Shown here: positions 1-9,100 of the stretch, piece by piece | Layout: every line of letters begins with the position of its first letter | Position numbering within the stretch: position 1 is the first letter of the stretch | Notes under the pieces: generated by a model | Databases searched by the model: none | What the model saw: only the letters and a program-made list of their open reading frames with translations | What the model was told of the DNA's origin: nothing | Made by a program: the position numbers and the translations under genes | Source of the DNA: an uncultured Flavobacteriales bacterium | Lineage (GTDB): Bacteria; Bacteroidota; Bacteroidia; Flavobacteriales_D; Sanyastnellaceae | Reading direction: 5' to 3' | NCBI GenBank assembly: GCA_938085105.1 | Contig: CALKGK010000018.1 | Span: forward strand, 1-64,000 | DNA length: 64,000 bases

Positions 1-36
1 GGTATTTCCTTTTCTGGTGATATGGAAGGTTATGGC

Positions 37-68
37 AAAAAAAAAGCGCCGATGATTCGGCGCTTTTT
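37..68 (-). terminator. Intrinsic terminator of the cytochrome c peroxidase gene
   Basis: Perfect 12-bp inverted repeat (41-52 with 57-68, core GCGCCGA/TCGGCGC) with loop TGAT. Read on the minus strand it is followed by a run of nine T (A run 37-45 on the plus strand). It lies just past the stop codon of the minus-strand peroxidase gene. The T run on the plus side makes it potentially bidirectional. Bases 1-36 hold nothing I recognise. Confidence 0.85.
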
Positions 69-88
69 GAAGTTTTTTTGAGCTTATT

Positions 89-1465
89 CTATTGCAAGCA
101 TCCTTGATCAATCATTGAGATTGGATCGTTGTTCGGGAAACAAAGTCCAGAAGGAAGATCTTGCGGCGCATATCTCATCAAGTTAGCATCATAAAGTGCA
201 TTCTCAATGAAATTCACCAAATCGTTGATTTCACCATCAGTCAAACCAAGCGGAACAAATTCTTCTGCCAGTTGGCTACTTGGAACATTAGGATTTTCAG
301 AAACTGCGTTGTTCTTGTATTCAACCACGTCACGTACAGAATGGAAAGTACCCCCGTGTCCATAGAACGGGCTGTCTTTCAAGTTGTAGAGTTGCGGTGT
401 CTTGAACTTGTAGTTTTCTTCAGGATTTCCAGTAAATCCACCACGTCCTAAGTTGGCCGCGTTCGCAGAGTTCGCTCCACCGTAAACACCAGGACCGTCC
501 ATGTCAGCCATTCCGTATCCGTAGAACGTCATGCTGCTTAATGCCGGACCAGTGTGGCAGCTTCCGCAATTTGCTTTTCCGAAGAAGACTGCTGCTCCTC
601 GCTTTTCGCTATCGGTCATGGCCGTGTTCACACCGCGCAACCAATCTTGCCAAGGACTTTGATTGGCCAAAATGGTTCTTTCGTATGCGGCAATGGCCAA
701 ACCTGCAGTACGTTGGGTATATCTTGTTTCCACAGGCCAGTCAGGGAATGCAAGGTCGAACAAGTCTTCATAAATGTTGATTTGTTCGCAAAGTTCCTCA
801 TCCACCAACATTCGGTGTTCGGTTAGTCCAGCGATGGCTTGAATTTCCAAACCAGCATTACCAAAGTTGTTATTGAAAATGGGTGTTCCCATGGCCCATT
901 GAGCCTCTGTTCCTTCATTGATGCCTTGAGCACCAAATTGACCATTCCAGAGCATTACCTCTTGGTAAGCACTGTTCATAGCTGAAGGAGTACGCCTGGG
1001 TTGAACATCCAAACTGTCTAAACTATAGATTGGATTCGGCTCTCTTGCTTCCCCAGCAATACCAAAGCCAATTCCACCTTCTCCAATACCTTGTTGCATG
1101 TTTGCTTGGAAACCTGCTTGAGCGAGATGACAGCTAGCGCATGAATAGGTGAATAAACCTTCGTCCTCATACTTCGCTGCTCGTCCAATTGCCGTTTCGT
1201 GAAACAACAATTTTCCAAGGTGCACTTTGGATGAATTGATAGGATTGAGCGGATCCTGTGGAATGAGTGAATACTGATTGCTTTCTGGAAGAACGAAGTA
1301 GTTTAAACCTTCTCCGTTGGAGGCGTCCATCAAAACATCTTTCAATGCTTGATCGTAATTGGTCGCCTCACCAGTGATGGGATCGTCCACCTGCTTGCGA
1401 CAGGATGAGAGGCCCAACAACAGTACTGCGGAGAACGCAATACTCGCTAGATGTTGTTTTTTCAT
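89..1465 (-). CDS. Di-heme cytochrome c peroxidase / MauG-family lipoprotein
   Basis: Predicted periplasmic lipoprotein of 458 aa that would reduce H2O2 using electrons from c-type cytochromes, or act as a MauG-like oxidase. Two heme-binding CxxCH motifs are visible: CASCH at residues 109-113 and CGSCH near residue 300, the classic two-domain layout. The reading frame is open 13 codons further upstream, but I chose the start at 1465 because it gives a clean lipoprotein signal (MKKQH, hydrophobic stretch, LSSC with Cys22). It is transcribed alone, with a strong terminator downstream. The exact substrate cannot be told from sequence; MauG-type enzymes and bacterial peroxidases share this architecture. 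Confidence 0.88.
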   Translation of the reverse strand: MKKQHLASIAFSAVLLLGLSSCRKQVDDPITGEATNYDQALKDVLMDASNGEGLNYFVLPESNQYSLIPQDPLNPINSSKVHLGKLLFHETAIGRAAKYEDEGLFTYSCASCHLAQAGFQANMQQGIGEGGIGFGIAGEAREPNPIYSLDSLDVQPRRTPSAMNSAYQEVMLWNGQFGAQGINEGTEAQWAMGTPIFNNNFGNAGLEIQAIAGLTEHRMLVDEELCEQINIYEDLFDLAFPDWPVETRYTQRTAGLAIAAYERTILANQSPWQDWLRGVNTAMTDSEKRGAAVFFGKANCGSCHTGPALSSMTFYGYGMADMDGPGVYGGANSANAANLGRGGFTGNPEENYKFKTPQLYNLKDSPFYGHGGTFHSVRDVVEYKNNAVSENPNVPSSQLAEEFVPLGLTDGEINDLVNFIENALYDANLMRYAPQDLPSGLCFPNNDPISMIDQGCLQ

Positions 1466-1534
1466 TGTTAGTAGGTAAGTAATTATTGTTATTAGTTGGC
1501 TCAAATATACGAAATATCGATGAATTTTAGCAGT

Positions 1535-2299
1535 TCATGGAGCATTTAGATAGGTACGGCAGATATCATAAAAGGTTTCAGGAGCTTCTGCATGTACCCA
1601 GTGGCCTGCTTTTTCAATGCTGAAGACGGTGGCGAAAGGGAAAAATTTCTTAATCAAATCTTCATCGTTCTCTAATATGTAATTGGATTGACCACCTCGA
1701 ATGAAAAGCGCAGGGATGTTACTTTGACCAGAAACGGGCTGGTCCACCATGGCTTGGATTTCACGATTAATCACAGGCACGTTGAAGCGCCAAGCGAGCA
1801 CTCCCTTTTCTATCCAGTACAAGTTTTTAAGTAGAAATTGTCGAACAGCTGCGTTCGGTTCGTACGACTGAAGATGCTTGTCAACTCCTCCGCGAGAGGC
1901 AATGGCTTTTAGATCGGCAGACAATAAACCGTCTAAAATATCGCGATGATGTACCGGATATGATTTGGGTGCCATGTCTACAATAATAAGCTTAACCACA
2001 TCCTGATCGTAATTACAGGCGTGCACCATGGCCGTTTTCCCACCCATGGAATGACCAAGAATGGTCACGTTTTCCAAGTCATGATCGTCAATGAATTCCG
2101 CGAGGTCGGCGGCCATCAGTTCGTAAGAAAACGCATCGCTGTGTGGCGAATGACCATGGTTTCGCTGGTCAACAAGAAATACTTGATGGGTTTCGGCAAA
2201 TCGGCGGGCTAAGGTTTGCCAATTGTCTCCAGACCCAAAGAGTCCGTGAAGAATAATGAGTGGATCTCCTTCCCCGAAGGTCGTGTAGTGTAATTTCAT
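1535..2299 (-). CDS. Alpha/beta-hydrolase (YbfF-like esterase)
   Basis: Soluble alpha/beta-hydrolase of 254 aa. The oxyanion-hole HG motif is at residues 18-19 (ILHGLFGSG), the nucleophile elbow GHSMGG places the catalytic Ser at residue 84, and a late GHWVHAE supplies the catalytic His. The family includes YbfF-type short-chain esterases; the substrate is unknown. Its ATG overlaps the stop of pdxJ by 4 bp (ATGA), so the two are almost certainly co-transcribed and translationally coupled. The pairing with pdxJ does not by itself indicate a role in vitamin B6 metabolism. Confidence 0.85.
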   Translation of the reverse strand: MKLHYTTFGEGDPLIILHGLFGSGDNWQTLARRFAETHQVFLVDQRNHGHSPHSDAFSYELMAADLAEFIDDHDLENVTILGHSMGGKTAMVHACNYDQDVVKLIIVDMAPKSYPVHHRDILDGLLSADLKAIASRGGVDKHLQSYEPNAAVRQFLLKNLYWIEKGVLAWRFNVPVINREIQAMVDQPVSGQSNIPALFIRGGQSNYILENDEDLIKKFFPFATVFSIEKAGHWVHAEAPETFYDICRTYLNAP

Positions 2300-3012
2300 T
2301 TTCCCAATGCTTTTTGATAGGCTTGTACGGCATTTTCCAAACCGATGTATAAGGCTTCAGAGATGAGCGCATGTCCGATACTCACTTCATCCAAATAGGG
2401 CAAAGACTCAGCGAAGTAGCCCAGGTTTTCTTGGTTGAGGTCGTGTCCAGCATTCACGCCCAATCCGAAGTCATGAGCCCACTGCGAGGCTTGAACATAA
2501 GGAGCAACGGCCTGCTCTTTTGATTTTCGGTAGTTCACAGCAAAAGACTCCGTGTACAACTCAATTCGATCACTCCCCAATTTGGCCGCCCCTTCAATCA
2601 GACTGTGGTCGCACTCAATAAAAATACTGGTTCGGAGTCCAGCTTTCTTTAAAGTAGCTATCACTTCGCTCAACAAAGATTGATTTTTGATGGTGTCCCA
2701 CCCCGCATTGCTGGTGAGTACACCGGGTGGATCAGGGACCAAGGTCACTTGAGCCGGTTTCACACTCAAAACCAAGTCCATGAAAGACTGGTTGGGGTAG
2801 CCCTCAACGTTGAATTCTGTTTGAAGTGCTGGTTTCAAATCATGCACATCTTGGTAACGGATGTGTCGTTCGTCGGGGCGAGGGTGCACCGTGATTCCAT
2901 CTGCTCCAAAACGCTCAATGTCCAAAGCGGCTTGCAATACATTTGGAGTATTTCCACCCCGAGCATTTCGTAAAGTGGCGATTTTATTGATGTTGACGCT
3001 GAGTTTTGTCAT
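2296..3012 (-). CDS. pdxJ: Pyridoxine 5'-phosphate synthase PdxJ
   Basis: Condenses 1-deoxy-D-xylulose 5-phosphate with 3-amino-2-oxopropyl phosphate to form pyridoxine 5'-phosphate, the last ring-closing step of the DXP-dependent vitamin B6 pathway. The 238-aa length is normal. Family signatures visible: N-terminal [30 protein letters not shown], and the C-terminal GHDLNQENL and EVSIGHALI segments. It is the first gene of a two-gene unit with the hydrolase at 1535-2299 (4-bp overlap) and is divergent from the CBS gene, so the 129-bp gap 3013-3141 must hold both promoters. Confidence 0.95.
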   Translation of the reverse strand: MTKLSVNINKIATLRNARGGNTPNVLQAALDIERFGADGITVHPRPDERHIRYQDVHDLKPALQTEFNVEGYPNQSFMDLVLSVKPAQVTLVPDPPGVLTSNAGWDTIKNQSLLSEVIATLKKAGLRTSIFIECDHSLIEGAAKLGSDRIELYTESFAVNYRKSKEQAVAPYVQASQWAHDFGLGVNAGHDLNQENLGYFAESLPYLDEVSIGHALISEALYIGLENAVQAYQKALGK

Positions 3013-3141
3013 TTTTTGAAGGGCAATTGTTTACAACTCTTAACAGGATCTTTCCTACAAGATCTTGAACATGATAACTTGCAACAAAGTTATACAAGTA
3101 GGCGATTTTAGCTTGAGTTTGTAACACTTAAAAAGCGGCAA

Positions 3142-3798
3142 GTGTTTTTAAATAGAATCATTTCAAAAGAAATACCAGAAGTTCGAATCTCTGATACGGT
3201 GGATGAAGTCCTTCGCATCATGGAAGAATTCAAGGTGGAACATCTTCCCGTTGTGAAAGGAGACATCCTTCTGGGGACGATTTCGGAAGGCACTTTGATG
3301 AACGTGGAAGATGAAGGGCTGCCCATCACCGGTTTGGAGCTTTTTGTAACCGCCATCGAAGAACAACAACACCTGTATGAGGTGATTGAGTTTATGGCTG
3401 AAAATCAACTGACCTTGGTGCCTGTGACGAACAATCGGGGAGAATATCTTGGTGTGATTACTGCTTTGGATGTGATCCGAGAGTTCGCGAGATCTCAAGG
3501 TGTGAAGTCGGAAGGAAGCATCGTGGTGCTTGAAATGAATTCCAGAGATTATTCCCTTGCTGAGATTGCTCGCTTGGCTGAATCCAATGGCTTGAAAATA
3601 TTGAGTTCTGTGCTTACGACCATGGATGAGTCCACAAAAACGGAGCTCACCTTGAAATTGAGCAAACAAGACATTGAGGCATTTATGGCTACCTTGAGAA
3701 GGTATGATTATGAGGTCAAGGCTTTCTACAAAGCGCCCGACCATAGCGAAGATCTAAGAAATCGCTACGAAGCTTTCATGAAATACCTCAATACCTAA
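3142..3798 (+). CDS. CBS-domain protein with C-terminal ACT-like region (AcuB-like)
   Basis: Cytoplasmic regulatory protein of 218 aa. Two CBS motifs occupy roughly residues 1-115 (visible as DTVDEVLRIMEEFKVEHLPVV and VTNNRGEYLGVITALDVI), followed by an ACT-like region at about 125-200 (SIVVLEMNSRDYSLAEIARL). CBS pairs bind adenosine nucleotides; the CBS-CBS-ACT order is that of AcuB-type proteins, whose precise role is poorly known. The start is a GTG at 3142: the frame is closed by TAG at 3109-3111 and no ATG lies before residue 1. It precedes nadK by 36 bp on the same strand, which suggests nucleotide-sensing context but proves nothing. Confidence 0.8.
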   Translation: MFLNRIISKEIPEVRISDTVDEVLRIMEEFKVEHLPVVKGDILLGTISEGTLMNVEDEGLPITGLELFVTAIEEQQHLYEVIEFMAENQLTLVPVTNNRGEYLGVITALDVIREFARSQGVKSEGSIVVLEMNSRDYSLAEIARLAESNGLKILSSVLTTMDESTKTELTLKLSKQDIEAFMATLRRYDYEVKAFYKAPDHSEDLRNRYEAFMKYLNT

Positions 3799-3834
3799 GG
3801 AAAGTGCCCTACCTTCGTAGAACAAGACACCCCT

Positions 3835-4710
3835 ATGAACATTGCGATATACGGTAAAAATTTTGGAGATGAGTTCATTCCCTCCATTGAGCTGCTTTTG
3901 CGCCAAATGCAAAAGGACGGTTTTCAGCTAAAGATATATGCAAAGTTCGCTCCTTGGTTGAAGGAAAGAATTCCACTCATGCAGGAAGTCGAGACCTTCA
4001 CCCACATCAATGAAATGCTCCCTTGCAAAGCACTGATCAGTATCGGTGGAGATGGAACCTTGCTCGACAGTGTCACCATCGTTCAAAATAGTGGAGTCCC
4101 TATTTTAGGAATCAATACTGGTCGTTTGGGTTTCCTTTCGAACATCTCTTCAAGCCAAATCATTGACGCCGTTGATGCACTCAAGGCCGATCGCTATGTC
4201 TTGGATCATCGTGCCCTCATCGAGGTAAAAGCAGAAGGAGTGGACTTCGGTAGCTTCAATTATGCACTGAATGAGGTCACCATCCATAAAAAAGAAACCT
4301 CCTCCATGATTGCCATTCACGCAAACATGGAAGAACACTATATTAATACGTATTGGGCTGACGGACTCATCATTTCCACTCCAACGGGATCTACGGCTTA
4401 CTCTTTGAGCTGTGGCGGCCCCATTGTAATGCCGGGAACAGAAAGTTGGATTTTCACTCCAATCGCTCCACACAACCTCAATGTTCGTCCGCTCGTGGTT
4501 CCCAACACCAAGGCAATTCAACTTCGAGCAGAGGGTAGGGAACTGCAATTTCTCCTTACCCTGGATTCTCGATCCTTTACCATCGATCACAAAACCCAGG
4601 TAGAAATTAAAAATGCACCTTTCGAAATTGCCCTCATCAACCTCGAACATCAGTATTTCTTCAATACCATTCGAAAGAAAATGATGTGGGGGATGGACAA
4701 AAGAAATTGA
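3835..4710 (+). CDS. nadK: NAD kinase
   Basis: Phosphorylates NAD+ to NADP+ using ATP or polyphosphate; the sole route to NADP. The 291-aa length is typical. The catalytic GGDGT motif is at residues 71-75 within ISIGGDGTLLDSV, followed by GINTGRLGFLS, the NEVTIHK segment, and DGLIISTPTGSTAYSLSCGGPIV, all NadK signatures. A TACCTTCG sequence at 3810-3817 resembles a Bacteroidota -7 element and could give nadK its own promoter in addition to read-through from the CBS gene. Start ATG at 3835. Confidence 0.96.
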   Translation: MNIAIYGKNFGDEFIPSIELLLRQMQKDGFQLKIYAKFAPWLKERIPLMQEVETFTHINEMLPCKALISIGGDGTLLDSVTIVQNSGVPILGINTGRLGFLSNISSSQIIDAVDALKADRYVLDHRALIEVKAEGVDFGSFNYALNEVTIHKKETSSMIAIHANMEEHYINTYWADGLIISTPTGSTAYSLSCGGPIVMPGTESWIFTPIAPHNLNVRPLVVPNTKAIQLRAEGRELQFLLTLDSRSFTIDHKTQVEIKNAPFEIALINLEHQYFFNTIRKKMMWGMDKRN

Positions 4711-4717
4711 TTGTGAG

Positions 4718-4725
4718 TAATTTTG
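4718..4725 (+). promoter_or_regulatory. Candidate -7 element upstream of the DUF6089-type gene
   Basis: TAATTTTG matches the Bacteroidota -7 consensus TAnnTTTG exactly, 77 bp upstream of the ATG at 4803. No TTG or TTTG lies at the expected distance upstream, so the call rests on the -7 element alone. Confidence 0.35.
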
Positions 4726-4802
4726 TCAGACAAAACCTGAACTTTTTGTCCGCAATTACGAATAAGGCACAATAAAACGCGTTAAACTGCATTCAATTGA
4801 CA

Positions 4803-5642
4803 ATGAAGCACTTCGTTCAAATACTTCTTATAACACTGATCACCAGCTCGGTAAGCGCTCAAGGGAAAAAGTTTGAGACTTCCAGAGAAATAGGAATCAT
4901 TGGTGGAACCTCCTATTATATCGGAGACCTCAACCCAAGCAAACACTTCGGTGGTCCGTTGAACCTTACTACTGGGGTGATGTATCGAAACAACATCGAT
5001 CGGAGATGGAGCATCAAAGGGCAATTGCTCTTTGGTCGGTTTTCAGCATCTGACGCCGCGTCGGACGATCCTTGGATGAGAAATAGAAACCTCTCTTTCC
5101 GCAACGACATTATTGAAGGAGCCCTTCAAGCCGAATTGAACTTCCTGCCCTATCAAATTGGAAATTCCAAGTACCCCTTTTCGCCTTATTTCTTTCTAGG
5201 TGTGGCCTATTACAGTCACAAACCACAAGCCGAATTCAATGGTCAGTGGTACGAACTTCAAGCGCTTGGAACCGAAGGGCAAGAGACGAGTGAAGGGGGT
5301 GATGCATACAATGTGAATGGTTTGGCCTTTCCTTTTGGTGCAGGATTGAGAGCAAATTTGTTTTCCATCGTCGCCATTTCTTTGGAGTGGGGAATGAGAA
5401 AAACGTATACCGACTACCTCGATGATGTGAGTGGAGTCTATGTTTCTCCTGCTGTTTTGGCGGAGGAAAGTGGGACTTTGGCAGCCCGTTTGGCCGATCG
5501 AAGCCTTGAACGAGAAGGTCAGTTTGGCGATAATGCCGGTCAGCAACGTGGCGATCCAGGACGAAACGACTGGTACAGTTTCGCTACGGTCACCCTCTCT
5601 TTTCGAATCGGGAAATTACCAACCACCTGTTGGAATCAGTAA
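4803..5642 (+). CDS. DUF6089-family outer-membrane beta-barrel protein
   Basis: Predicted outer-membrane protein of 279 aa with a signal peptide (residues 1-20, ending SSVSAQ) and a beta-rich mature part. The segment EIGIIGGTSYYIGDLNPSKHF is typical of the small Bacteroidota outer-membrane protein usually found directly upstream of uppS-bamA. The start is taken at the ATG 4803, not the TTG two codons earlier, because the ATG gives the normal signal-peptide start. The function is unknown; conserved position suggests a role linked to envelope biogenesis, but that is inference from context. Confidence 0.8.
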   Translation: MKHFVQILLITLITSSVSAQGKKFETSREIGIIGGTSYYIGDLNPSKHFGGPLNLTTGVMYRNNIDRRWSIKGQLLFGRFSASDAASDDPWMRNRNLSFRNDIIEGALQAELNFLPYQIGNSKYPFSPYFFLGVAYYSHKPQAEFNGQWYELQALGTEGQETSEGGDAYNVNGLAFPFGAGLRANLFSIVAISLEWGMRKTYTDYLDDVSGVYVSPAVLAEESGTLAARLADRSLEREGQFGDNAGQQRGDPGRNDWYSFATVTLSFRIGKLPTTCWNQ

Positions 5643-5769
5643 ACCGATAAATTTCAGTAAATTCGCGCTCCGAGAGTGAAAGTGCATCCCATGCAATTTC
5701 AGTGTGGAAAATTCTCTTCCCTGCTGGTGTAGCATTTAGCGATGCATTTACGTTTTAGATGTAGTGCGA

Positions 5770-6510
5770 ATGGCAATTCCTTCAAATATCAACCCAGAAA
5801 AGGTTCCCAATCACGTGGCCATCATCATGGATGGCAATGGTCGATGGGCGAAATCACAAGGTCAAGACCGTATTTATGGTCACCTCAGTGGGGTGCGTTC
5901 TGTACGCGAATCTTTGGAAGCAGCGCGTGAACTTGGAGTGAAATACCTCACTCTCTATGCCTTCTCCACTGAAAATTGGAACCGACCAAAAGAAGAGGTA
6001 GCCGCTTTGATGGACCTCCTCGTGAAAACCATTGTTGGAGAAATTGATGAACTCGACGCCAACGGTGTTCGATTGGAAGCCATTGGAGATTTGGAACACT
6101 TGCCTGAATCGTGCAAAAAAGAACTCCAAGGAGGAATCGAAAGAACCAAGAACAATCAAGAAATTACCCTCATTTTGGCCTTGAGCTACAGTTCCCGTTG
6201 GGAGATTATTGAAGCCATTAAAGGCATGATCAACTCAGGGGTGAAGGCAGAAGAAGTGAACGAAGAACTCATTCATAACTATTTGAGTACCCACGATTTT
6301 CCAGATCCAGAATTGATGATTCGCACCAGCGGTGAACAACGCATTAGCAATTTTCTCCTTTGGCAACTGGCGTATAGCGAACTCTATTTCACAGATACCT
6401 TCTGGCCAGAATTCAGAAAGAATGACTTTTTCGAAGCCATTGCCGAATTTCAAAGCCGAGAGCGCCGATTCGGTAAAACAAGCGAACAGATAATATTGAA
6501 AGACAAATAA
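5770..6510 (+). CDS. uppS: Undecaprenyl diphosphate synthase (isoprenyl transferase)
   Basis: Adds isopentenyl units in cis to farnesyl diphosphate to make undecaprenyl diphosphate, the lipid carrier for peptidoglycan and O-antigen. 246 aa, normal for the family. The signature HVAIIMDGNGRWAK lies at residues 15-28, with catalytic Asp21, followed by TLYAFSTENWNRP and the C-terminal DLMIRTSGE-type motif (here ELMIRTSGEQRISNF). I chose ATG 5770 over the GTG at 5764 since MAIPSNI is the better start. The stop TAA shares its last A with the bamA ATG, so the two genes are tightly coupled. Confidence 0.95.
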   Translation: MAIPSNINPEKVPNHVAIIMDGNGRWAKSQGQDRIYGHLSGVRSVRESLEAARELGVKYLTLYAFSTENWNRPKEEVAALMDLLVKTIVGEIDELDANGVRLEAIGDLEHLPESCKKELQGGIERTKNNQEITLILALSYSSRWEIIEAIKGMINSGVKAEEVNEELIHNYLSTHDFPDPELMIRTSGEQRISNFLLWQLAYSELYFTDTFWPEFRKNDFFEAIAEFQSRERRFGKTSEQIILKDK

Positions 6511-9056
6511 TGAAATTATACCCGTTTTTAATCCTCGTTTTTGCTTTCTTCTTGGGCCAAAACCCTGCTTTTGCACAGCCTTCAAAAATTGGCGGTGGCA
6601 TTGATTATGCAAAGCCAGCCGATTATAAAATTGCCGGTATTACCGTCCTAGGAGCGGAGTTTACCGATGTGCAAACGATCAAACTCTTTGCTGGTTTGCA
6701 GGAGGGAGACGAGATTACAGTGCCGGGTGAAGACGTGTCCAAGGCCATCAAAAACCTTTGGAGACAACAACTCTTTTCAGAGGTGGAGGTGTATGCGGCT
6801 GAAATTCGCGGAGAAGACATCTTTTTGGTCATCAGCGTAAAAGAAATGCCGCGTTTGTCCAAATACGGTATTCGAGGTGTTCGTAAAACCGAAAAAGAAA
6901 ACATCAAAGAAGAGGTGGGGATCATTCGGGGAATGATTGTGAACGAAAACCTCATTACCACCACCAAAAATCGAGTGATCGCCTATTACATCGATAAAGG
7001 TTTCTACAATGCCGAAGTTGATGTAACCACAGAAGTGGACCCGAACTATGATAACAGTGTGTCACTCATCATCACCATCAACAAAAAAGAACGGGTGAAG
7101 ATTGACGAAATCAGCATTTCTGGAGCCGATCAAATCAAAGAAAAGCAACTACGAAGAGCCTTCAAAAACACTAAGGAAAAACGCTGGTGGAGAGTGTTTA
7201 AAAGCTCAAAATTTATTGAAGAAGAGTACGAGGAAGATAAGAAGCGACTTCTTGCCAAGTACAACGCAGAAGGATACCGTAATGCAACCATCGAGGAAGA
7301 CAGCGTTCGCCGCGTGGGAGAAAAAAGTGTGGCCATCGGCCTGAAAGTGAATGAAGGAAATAAGTTCTATTTCCGCTCCATCACTTTTAGTGGAAACAAA
7401 AAATACCGGACCGGTCAGCTCGACTCCGTACTCAAAATCAATCGCGGTGATGTATACAACGTCGAAGTTCTGGAGTCCAGGCTCTATCAAAATCCAAAAG
7501 GACTCGATATTTCATCCCTTTACCAAGATGATGGATACCTCAACTTCCAAGCGATTCCTGTGGAGGTGATGGTGGAGAACGATTCCATTGACATCGAAAT
7601 TAGGATCCTCGAAGGAAAGCAATACCGCATAGGAAACATCACGGTGATTGGGAATACCAAAACGAATGACCATGTGGTTTATCGCGAAATTCGGACCCGA
7701 CCCGGTGATTTATTTAGTCGAACCGACATTATTCGGACCCAAAGGGAGTTGGCCAACCTTGGCTACTTCAATCCTGAAGCATTCCAAATCATTCCGACGC
7801 AGAACCAAGCGGAAGGAACCGTGGACATCGAATACATTGTGGAGGAGAAACCCTCCGATCAAATCGAACTCTCCGGAGGTTGGGGTGGCGGCCGAGTGGT
7901 GGGTACCCTCGGTGTAAGCTTCACCAATTTCTCGCTGAGAAACATGTTCAAAAAAGGAGCATGGCGTCCGGTTCCTACCGGAGACGGACAGCGTTTGAGC
8001 ATCCGTGCACAGTCCAATGGAGCTTTCTTCCAATCGTACAACTTGAGCTTCACGGAGCCTTGGTTGGGTGGGAAGAAACCAAATTCACTCAGTGTAGCTG
8101 TTTGGCACTCGGTGCAGTCCAACGGTCAACGAAAGAAAATCGACGGTGAGTTGAACCCCCTTCGTCAGGCACTCAAAATTACAGGGGCCAGTGTTGGCTT
8201 GGGTCAGCGTTGGCAAAAGCCGGATGACTGGTTCTTGATGTACTTGGGCTTGAGCTACCAGCACTTCGATTTGAACAACTTTAATTCCTTCTTCAGCTTT
8301 GCAAACGGAAATTCAAACAACCTGGCAGCCGAGTGGTCTTTGCAACGTAATTCCGTTTCAGATCCGATCTTCCCAACTTGGGGGTCGAACATCAAATTGA
8401 GTGTTAAAGCGACTTTGCCTTACAGCAGCATCTTCTATCGCGATAAAGATTTCACCGATGTGGAGAACATCACCGAACAGGAGAAATTCAAATGGGTGGA
8501 ATACCATAAGTGGAAGTTTACTGCAAAATGGTACACTGCCTTGACGAACAGTACCGAAGAGAATCCACGAAAATTGGTGCTCCATACCAATGTAGGACTT
8601 GGTTTCTTGGGCTTCTATAACCGCGATATCGGATTGTCTCCCTTTGAACGATTCTATTTGGGTGGAGTGTTCTTGAGTGGTTTTGTTTTGGATGGACGTG
8701 AAATTGTTAACCTTCGGGGTTATGACGACCTTTCCTTGACCTTCCCAAATCAAAACACAGGATCACCAGTAATTGCAAAATACGGTGCTGAATTGCGCTA
8801 CCCACTTTCAACCAATCCAAACGCGACAATTTATGCCCTCACCTTTGCCGAGGCGGGGAATACTTGGGGCAATATTGGAGATTTTAATCCATTTGAGTTG
8901 AACCGTTCTGCAGGGGTGGGCTTGAGAATCTTCCTCCCAATGTTTGGGCTCTTGGGTCTGGATTATGGTTGGAGATTTGACGATATTCCACAAGCTCCAC
9001 AGATGGCTAAAGGACAATTTCACTTTAGTATTGGCATGAATCTTGGAGAACTGTAA
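6510..9056 (+). CDS. bamA: Outer-membrane protein assembly factor BamA
   Basis: Central subunit of the BAM complex that inserts beta-barrel proteins into the outer membrane. 848 aa with a signal peptide (residues 1-23, ending AFAQ), a POTRA region to about residue 430 (repeated blocks such as ITVLGAEF, IRGVRKTEK, ITFSGNKKY, ITVIGNTKTNDHVVYREIRTRPGDLF) and an Omp85 barrel from about 450 to the end. The conserved late segments NLRGYDD and GAELRYPL are present. Its ATG overlaps the uppS stop by 1 bp. Two periplasmic chaperone genes follow, an arrangement standard in Bacteroidota. Confidence 0.95.
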   Translation: MKLYPFLILVFAFFLGQNPAFAQPSKIGGGIDYAKPADYKIAGITVLGAEFTDVQTIKLFAGLQEGDEITVPGEDVSKAIKNLWRQQLFSEVEVYAAEIRGEDIFLVISVKEMPRLSKYGIRGVRKTEKENIKEEVGIIRGMIVNENLITTTKNRVIAYYIDKGFYNAEVDVTTEVDPNYDNSVSLIITINKKERVKIDEISISGADQIKEKQLRRAFKNTKEKRWWRVFKSSKFIEEEYEEDKKRLLAKYNAEGYRNATIEEDSVRRVGEKSVAIGLKVNEGNKFYFRSITFSGNKKYRTGQLDSVLKINRGDVYNVEVLESRLYQNPKGLDISSLYQDDGYLNFQAIPVEVMVENDSIDIEIRILEGKQYRIGNITVIGNTKTNDHVVYREIRTRPGDLFSRTDIIRTQRELANLGYFNPEAFQIIPTQNQAEGTVDIEYIVEEKPSDQIELSGGWGGGRVVGTLGVSFTNFSLRNMFKKGAWRPVPTGDGQRLSIRAQSNGAFFQSYNLSFTEPWLGGKKPNSLSVAVWHSVQSNGQRKKIDGELNPLRQALKITGASVGLGQRWQKPDDWFLMYLGLSYQHFDLNNFNSFFSFANGNSNNLAAEWSLQRNSVSDPIFPTWGSNIKLSVKATLPYSSIFYRDKDFTDVENITEQEKFKWVEYHKWKFTAKWYTALTNSTEENPRKLVLHTNVGLGFLGFYNRDIGLSPFERFYLGGVFLSGFVLDGREIVNLRGYDDLSLTFPNQNTGSPVIAKYGAELRYPLSTNPNATIYALTFAEAGNTWGNIGDFNPFELNRSAGVGLRIFLPMFGLLGLDYGWRFDDIPQAPQMAKGQFHFSIGMNLGEL

Positions 9057-9075
9057 ACGTAAAATGATAAATTCG
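9043..9075 (+). promoter_or_regulatory. Weak candidate promoter ahead of the ompH pair
   Basis: TTG at 9043-9045 and TAAATTCG at 9068-9075 (one mismatch to TAnnTTTG) are separated by 22 bp, within the range described for flavobacterial promoters. It would allow the two chaperones to be expressed beyond bamA levels. The -35-like box lies inside the bamA end. Confidence 0.25.
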
Positions 9076-9100
9076 CCGTTTGGTCTGTAAACCAACCAAC

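Noticed and set aside
6510-9056. Long open frames on other strands inside bamA and other large genes
   Set aside because: They lie entirely inside genes with clear family signatures and have no motifs of their own.
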